Shown in pieces: positions 60,383-64,000 of a stretch of 64,000 nt of DNA. Numbering within the stretch: position 1 is the first letter of the stretch; every line of letters begins with the position of its first letter. Source of the DNA: an uncultured Bacteroidia bacterium (lineage in GTDB: Bacteria > Bacteroidota > Bacteroidia > Bacteroidales > ML635J-15); contig CACYQN010000017.1 of the NCBI GenBank assembly GCA_902776565.1, forward strand, positions 1 to 64,000. Direction: 5' to 3'. The notes under the pieces were generated by a model. The model was given only the letters and a program-made list of their open reading frames with translations, was not told the origin of the DNA and did not search any database. Both the position numbers and the translations under genes were made by a program.

Positions 60383-61957
60383 CTATCTTATTATCCTCGA
60401 CCTAACCCCGATACACACTCCCAGATACTTGTCTTTCCGCAATTCGTTGCTGTTGTAGCGCATAGCTATTTCTGCAAAAACCGACAACGCCTTGTTCTTG
60501 AGCGGATAATATGCAATGTCGAATTTCACAGTCGCGACATTTGTGCGGATTCCCTGCAACAGAACATTGTAGTAGCTCGAAACCGGAATATTGCTTTGGC
60601 TTGGCATGTAGGCGTCCATCGTGGGATAGAAGACATTTTGCCCGAAGTGAGAATATTGTGACGAATCGGCTCCGACAATTGCGTACGCGACCTTTAGGTT
60701 GCATTCAATGAAGTCGTTGAAATAGCTAATTCCGCCAACACCTTCGACGAAGTTTGCTCCAAGCGGGTGGGCGAGAGGCTTGCCGTTGCATGTATAGGTT
60801 AACTCGCGTACGCTATGCGAATAGGTGTAAGGACGCACAATGTTTCCCTCGACAAAGCAATCCAAACCCTTGACCTTGAACATATCGAAGAACTTCATAC
60901 CTCCTTGTATGCCCCATTTGTTTGCAAACCAGCCATACAGACCTGTATATGAACTGCTAAGCCTATGCTTGATGTCGTTCATCAGTTGTCCAACAATCAC
61001 ATCGTCGAGGACAAACTGTGCGTATATGCAGTTCTTCTGGCTGAACGAAACTTTGAAATTTGCACCCATAAGCACATTGTTGTCGCTGCCAAGCGAATAG
61101 TCAATAGGGCGGAAGAAAACCACCGGGTTGAAGAATTCGAACGACATGAATTTCCTCGACATTACCGACTCGAACAATCCTACATTGACATGCTTGCCTA
61201 TGCGGCAGTCGAGGTAATGAGTAACATTGTATTTTGGAATGTTGTAGGAATTGTAATAGGTTGGATTGCCAAACCTTGACCACGCGCACGAATACTTGAA
61301 GTTAAGGAATTCGCTTTCAATCTTAATGTACGGATGGTTTCCGCTGTAGTCGGACTGTAGCAATGAGCGGTAGCCGTCGCCATAGAACTGTTTTCCGTTT
61401 CCTGCTTCAATGCAGAAAAATTCGGCAGGAGTGTAGTTTATGTTGAATGTCTGCTCGAATGAAAGCAAGTATGGATAAAACTGATTTTCGGTGAAGAAGC
61501 CCCAGACTTCGTCAAAGTTAAATCCATCATGATAATTGTATATATATTTTGAGTGAGTTAAAAACCTTTCTGTTAAGGAGTAGTTGATGTTTAACTTGTT
61601 CATCAACGAGAAATCGACAAGGAATCCGAGAGTTTCGTTAAGTTGGCAACGTTCCATGAAAGGTCTTTTTAGTGCATTAAGATTCCCGTATAGATTATAT
61701 AATGGTGCAATATTCAAGAATACTTTTGGCTTTTGCAGTTTGTATGCCACAAAGTCGCTCATCGGGACAATGGAATCCGACATTTCCGTCTGTGGTGTAG
61801 TTCTGTATGGCTTCATTGATGAGTGCGTGGTCGAGAATTTACCGTTTGCCGACTTTTCTATGTCGCGGGCAATGCGGAAGTCGCGTACCTGTAGGTTCTG
61901 TGCGAAGGCTGTTACCGACGCGAGAATTATGATTGATATTAATGCTATTCGTTTCAT
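60383..61957 (-). CDS. Outer-membrane beta-barrel protein (Wzi/RemB-like), paralogue 2
   Basis: 524 residues. The signal peptide ends ASVTAFAQ. The mature chain is an alternating-strand outer-membrane barrel. The block GNGKQFYGDGYRSLLQSDYSG followed by NHPYIKIESEFLNFKYSC is similar to the Wzi/RemB-type core (GDGxRSLLLSDxxxPxPYxK). The C-terminus IGVRSRI is strand-like. It starts 12 bases after its paralogue at 61970-63559, so the two are cotranscribed and arose by duplication. Wzi proteins bind capsule and RemB takes part in flavobacterial gliding. Function here is inferred from the fold only. Confidence 0.65.
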   Translation of the reverse strand: MKRIALISIIILASVTAFAQNLQVRDFRIARDIEKSANGKFSTTHSSMKPYRTTPQTEMSDSIVPMSDFVAYKLQKPKVFLNIAPLYNLYGNLNALKRPFMERCQLNETLGFLVDFSLMNKLNINYSLTERFLTHSKYIYNYHDGFNFDEVWGFFTENQFYPYLLSFEQTFNINYTPAEFFCIEAGNGKQFYGDGYRSLLQSDYSGNHPYIKIESEFLNFKYSCAWSRFGNPTYYNSYNIPKYNVTHYLDCRIGKHVNVGLFESVMSRKFMSFEFFNPVVFFRPIDYSLGSDNNVLMGANFKVSFSQKNCIYAQFVLDDVIVGQLMNDIKHRLSSSYTGLYGWFANKWGIQGGMKFFDMFKVKGLDCFVEGNIVRPYTYSHSVRELTYTCNGKPLAHPLGANFVEGVGGISYFNDFIECNLKVAYAIVGADSSQYSHFGQNVFYPTMDAYMPSQSNIPVSSYYNVLLQGIRTNVATVKFDIAYYPLKNKALSVFAEIAMRYNSNELRKDKYLGVCIGVRSRIIR

Positions 61958-61969
61958 TATGCGTCGATT

Positions 61970-63559
61970 TTAATAGTTGTTTCTTAATGCTGTCCGGAAT
62001 CCAATGCTGAAGTAGTAGTCGAGAGGTTTGTCCGCGAGGCTGTACATCGATATTCCTGCAAACCACTGCATTCTGTTCACGGGGTTCATCTCGTAGATGA
62101 ACTGGAAGTCGAACTGGTCGCGAGGAATTGGATATATATGTGGTAGGTAAAATCCGCTGTTGGGACTAATAGGTCGTGGTATAAAAATATATTTTGCCAT
62201 CAGCTTGAATTGCTTTATCTGGTACGAAAGCGCTGCGGTAAAATTGCAGCCAAGTATTTGTTTTCCAATCGGAATGGTCAATGGCTGTCCGTAGTTTGTG
62301 TTTATGTAGTAAATGTTATTGTAGTCGTAAAGTTTTTCCATGTCAATATCATCGGCATCATGGTACAGCATTGCATTGATTGGCTGTGTCGTAAAGTTGC
62401 ATTCTGCTTGCAGGAAAAGCCCTTTAGCACCGAACAGATTGTGGTTTTTATAGCCAATTTGTGCTTCTATCCCGACTTGCCCGCATGAAAAATATGTAGT
62501 GTCGGTGCCGTTGTCATGATATCCAAGATACCTATTGTTGAAACCGGCAAATTGCATGTAGAAAATACCTGCTTTAGGATTCTCGTACATTATGTTGGCT
62601 CCTAATTTTGCATTGGCATTGTCAACGAAGATAGGATAAAATATTCTCGCTACAGGAATTCCACGAGCAAGTCCGCCCCAGAAGTTGGTTTTGCGATGGT
62701 CGATTACGCTTTGCTCGAAGAATGTGAACTGCCATCCGTTTTGCGGATTGTAGATAAACATGTTGTATGTCGCTATTCTGCTGACTTTCTGGGCTGTTTC
62801 AACATTTGTGTCGTAACCTGCATATTGCATTAGGCGCGTAACGAGGTTCACGTATTCCCATTTTCCGAACTTTACGCTTGTCTTCACATACGGCATTGGT
62901 GCTGCGTAGTCGGAAAGTATCATCGAGTGAAGGCCGTCGCCGATGAATAGGCGGTCGTAGCCGAGTGTGAAGTTGAGGCATTTGATGGGGCGGAACGAAA
63001 TGTTTCCGTAGGCGTTGGCATAGTCGAATTCGGAGAAGCCGTTGAGTTTCTTCACGCGTGCGTAGCCGGGAATGTTGCCTTTAACGGCATAAATATCTTC
63101 CATATATGCTGGCAAAACGGCTTGGTTTTCGTAGAAACTGGTGTTCAAATATACATATTCGCTCAGTTTTGCGTGGACGATTGCACCGCGCGTGTTTGTG
63201 TAGCCGTTGATTCCGACAGGATTGCTAGGGTCGGAGAGGTCTTGAAGTCGATTGTAGCGGAAGTCGAAAATTGGGTCGATATAGACCTTGTACTTTTCGT
63301 TGCCTATAATAAATAGGTGTTCGTGGAACAACTTGCGGACGAACCAGTTTTTCTCAACCTTGTCGTTCTTTGGAAAAATCAGGCTGTCGTAAACTTCGTT
63401 TTCGACGCCGGTCGTAGGCCTTATGGCGGTATTAACACCTTTGAAATATATGTCGGCATCGCGCATATTCTGCAGATGACCTATGGTGAAGTCGTCCTGT
63501 GCAAAGGCGGTAGAAACAAGTGCAATGGCGATAAGGTATAGCAGTGCGTATTTTCGCAT
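61970..63559 (-). CDS. Outer-membrane beta-barrel protein (Wzi/RemB-like), paralogue 1
   Basis: 529 residues. The signal peptide is YALLYLIAIALVSTAFAQ. The barrel core contains YDRLFIGDGLHSMILSDYAA followed by PMPYVKTSVKFGKWEYVNL, aligning with the corresponding block in the downstream paralogue. Further strands (IFDFRYNRLQD, YLNTSFYENQAVLP, FMQFAGFNNRYLGYHD-like) run to the C-terminus, which ends SIGFRTALRNNY. It is first in the two-gene operon, with its own -7 box. The Wzi/RemB similarity is a moderate-confidence reading of this motif. Confidence 0.65.
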   Translation of the reverse strand: MRKYALLYLIAIALVSTAFAQDDFTIGHLQNMRDADIYFKGVNTAIRPTTGVENEVYDSLIFPKNDKVEKNWFVRKLFHEHLFIIGNEKYKVYIDPIFDFRYNRLQDLSDPSNPVGINGYTNTRGAIVHAKLSEYVYLNTSFYENQAVLPAYMEDIYAVKGNIPGYARVKKLNGFSEFDYANAYGNISFRPIKCLNFTLGYDRLFIGDGLHSMILSDYAAPMPYVKTSVKFGKWEYVNLVTRLMQYAGYDTNVETAQKVSRIATYNMFIYNPQNGWQFTFFEQSVIDHRKTNFWGGLARGIPVARIFYPIFVDNANAKLGANIMYENPKAGIFYMQFAGFNNRYLGYHDNGTDTTYFSCGQVGIEAQIGYKNHNLFGAKGLFLQAECNFTTQPINAMLYHDADDIDMEKLYDYNNIYYINTNYGQPLTIPIGKQILGCNFTAALSYQIKQFKLMAKYIFIPRPISPNSGFYLPHIYPIPRDQFDFQFIYEMNPVNRMQWFAGISMYSLADKPLDYYFSIGFRTALRNNY

Positions 63560-63576
63560 GGTAATTAATTTTGCGC

Positions 63577-63584
63577 CAAAAGTA
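63577..63584 (-). promoter_or_regulatory. -7 box (TACTTTTG, minus strand) for the barrel-protein operon
   Basis: Reverse complement of CAAAAGTA, 17 bases upstream of ATG 63559. Confidence 0.6.
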
Positions 63585-63618
63585 CTAATTTTTTGTTTGT
63601 CATTATCTTACTATTGCA

Positions 63619-63626
63619 TAATTTTG
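63619..63626 (+). promoter_or_regulatory. -7 box (TAATTTTG) for the DUF2752 gene
   Basis: TAnnTTTG match ending only 6 bases before ATG 63633, which would give an almost leaderless mRNA. Confidence 0.5.
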
Positions 63627-63632
63627 CAAAAT

Positions 63633-63929
63633 ATGGAAAGTTTGGTTGAATGGTTGAGTTCGCATGCACTGCCTTGTTTTCACAAGCAGTTGTTCGGGTT
63701 TAGCTGTCCGATGTGCGGATTTCAGCGAGGGATAATCCTTTTGCTGCAGGGTGATGTGTTGGGATGCATAGTACAATTTCCTCCTATTGTCGCGTGGGTT
63801 TTGACATTGCTTGCGTGCATATTATTGTTTGCAACAAAAAAGATGACGAAACGGATAGGTTGGATAATTGTTTGGTGCAATCTTGCCGTTTTCCTGTTCA
63901 ACTGGATATATCAGAATGTTGCTTTTTGA
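63633..63929 (+). CDS. DUF2752 small membrane protein
   Basis: 98 residues from ATG 63633. The family signature CPMCGFQRGIILLLQGD (CPxCGxxR) is at about 25-41. Two hydrophobic helices follow (IVAWVLTLLACILLFA and IGWIIVWCNLAVFLFNWIY). DUF2752 proteins are short inner-membrane proteins of unknown function, often near TM2 or secretion-related genes. The two cysteines could bind metal. The neighbouring gene to the right is outside the window; the last 70 bases show nothing recognisable. Confidence 0.82.
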   Translation: MESLVEWLSSHALPCFHKQLFGFSCPMCGFQRGIILLLQGDVLGCIVQFPPIVAWVLTLLACILLFATKKMTKRIGWIIVWCNLAVFLFNWIYQNVAF

Positions 63930-64000
63930 TGATTATGTTGGTGCAATAAGTTGTAAATTAGAAGAATAATATTGCTAAAAAATATTCAGATATTTTATAT

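Overview
The window comes from a Bacteroidales-type member of the Bacteroidota. Four things support this. Genes repeatedly start just downstream of the Bacteroidetes promoter signature (a TTTG-like -33 box and a TAnnTTTG -7 box; more than 20 copies noted here). There are type IX secretion sorting domains of both A and B type, SprB-like repeats and FISUMP domains. The single tRNA has no encoded CCA tail, and a CCA-adding enzyme is present. Strictly anaerobic chemistry is represented by HydG, a flavodiiron protein, reverse rubrerythrin and rubredoxins. The exact genus cannot be told from the sequence.

Layout. 1-7 kb: the tail of an IS30-type transposase, a FISUMP/sorting-domain protein, a VWA protein, a DUF4838 lipoprotein and a PLP aminotransferase. 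7-13 kb: a YfhO-like membrane protein divergent from the CCA enzyme, then a tightly coupled lipoprotein/radical-SAM pair. 13-18 kb: an operon, read leftwards, of a large type-IX-secreted SprB/PKD protein, a beta-helix lipoprotein and an endonuclease/exonuclease/phosphatase-fold lipoprotein. 18-20.5 kb: an iron and oxygen-defence operon (flavin reductase-rubredoxin, ferritin, NifX-like protein with a His/Cys tail, reverse rubrerythrin). 20.7-25.4 kb: a DMT exporter, a TraB/GumN protein plus lipoprotein, a CAU tRNA, and hydG with its small ACT-like partner. 25.7-29.2 kb: an MFS transporter, then a flavodiiron protein plus rubredoxin. 29.2-35.3 kb: an AT-rich stretch that looks acquired, with a small unknown ORF, a DUF2971 gene split at a slippery heptamer, a FISUMP protein, a 957-residue MORN-type protein, and a candidate structured RNA with its own promoter and terminator.

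35-50 kb: an AAA ATPase divergent from metG across a four-copy operator-like array, a DUF4062/ATPase protein with a 12-bp minisatellite, an unknown ORF, a trkA / SirB1-like / rel operon read leftwards, a secreted subtilase, trmH and an HU gene. 50-64 kb: gyrA, a TPR protein, lptD divergent from an amidase-MCE pair (envelope maintenance), two paralogous outer-membrane barrel proteins and a DUF2752 membrane protein at the right edge.

The most interesting items are: (1) the radical SAM/lipoprotein pair, whose lipoprotein carries two copies of a YGxPE-type motif; (2) the DUF2971 gene, whose two halves join exactly at a U-UUU-UUA heptamer; (3) the candidate ~275-nt RNA at about 34943-35218; (4) a shared C-terminal domain on the neighbouring amidase and MCE proteins; and (5) several families of dispersed and palindromic intergenic repeats.
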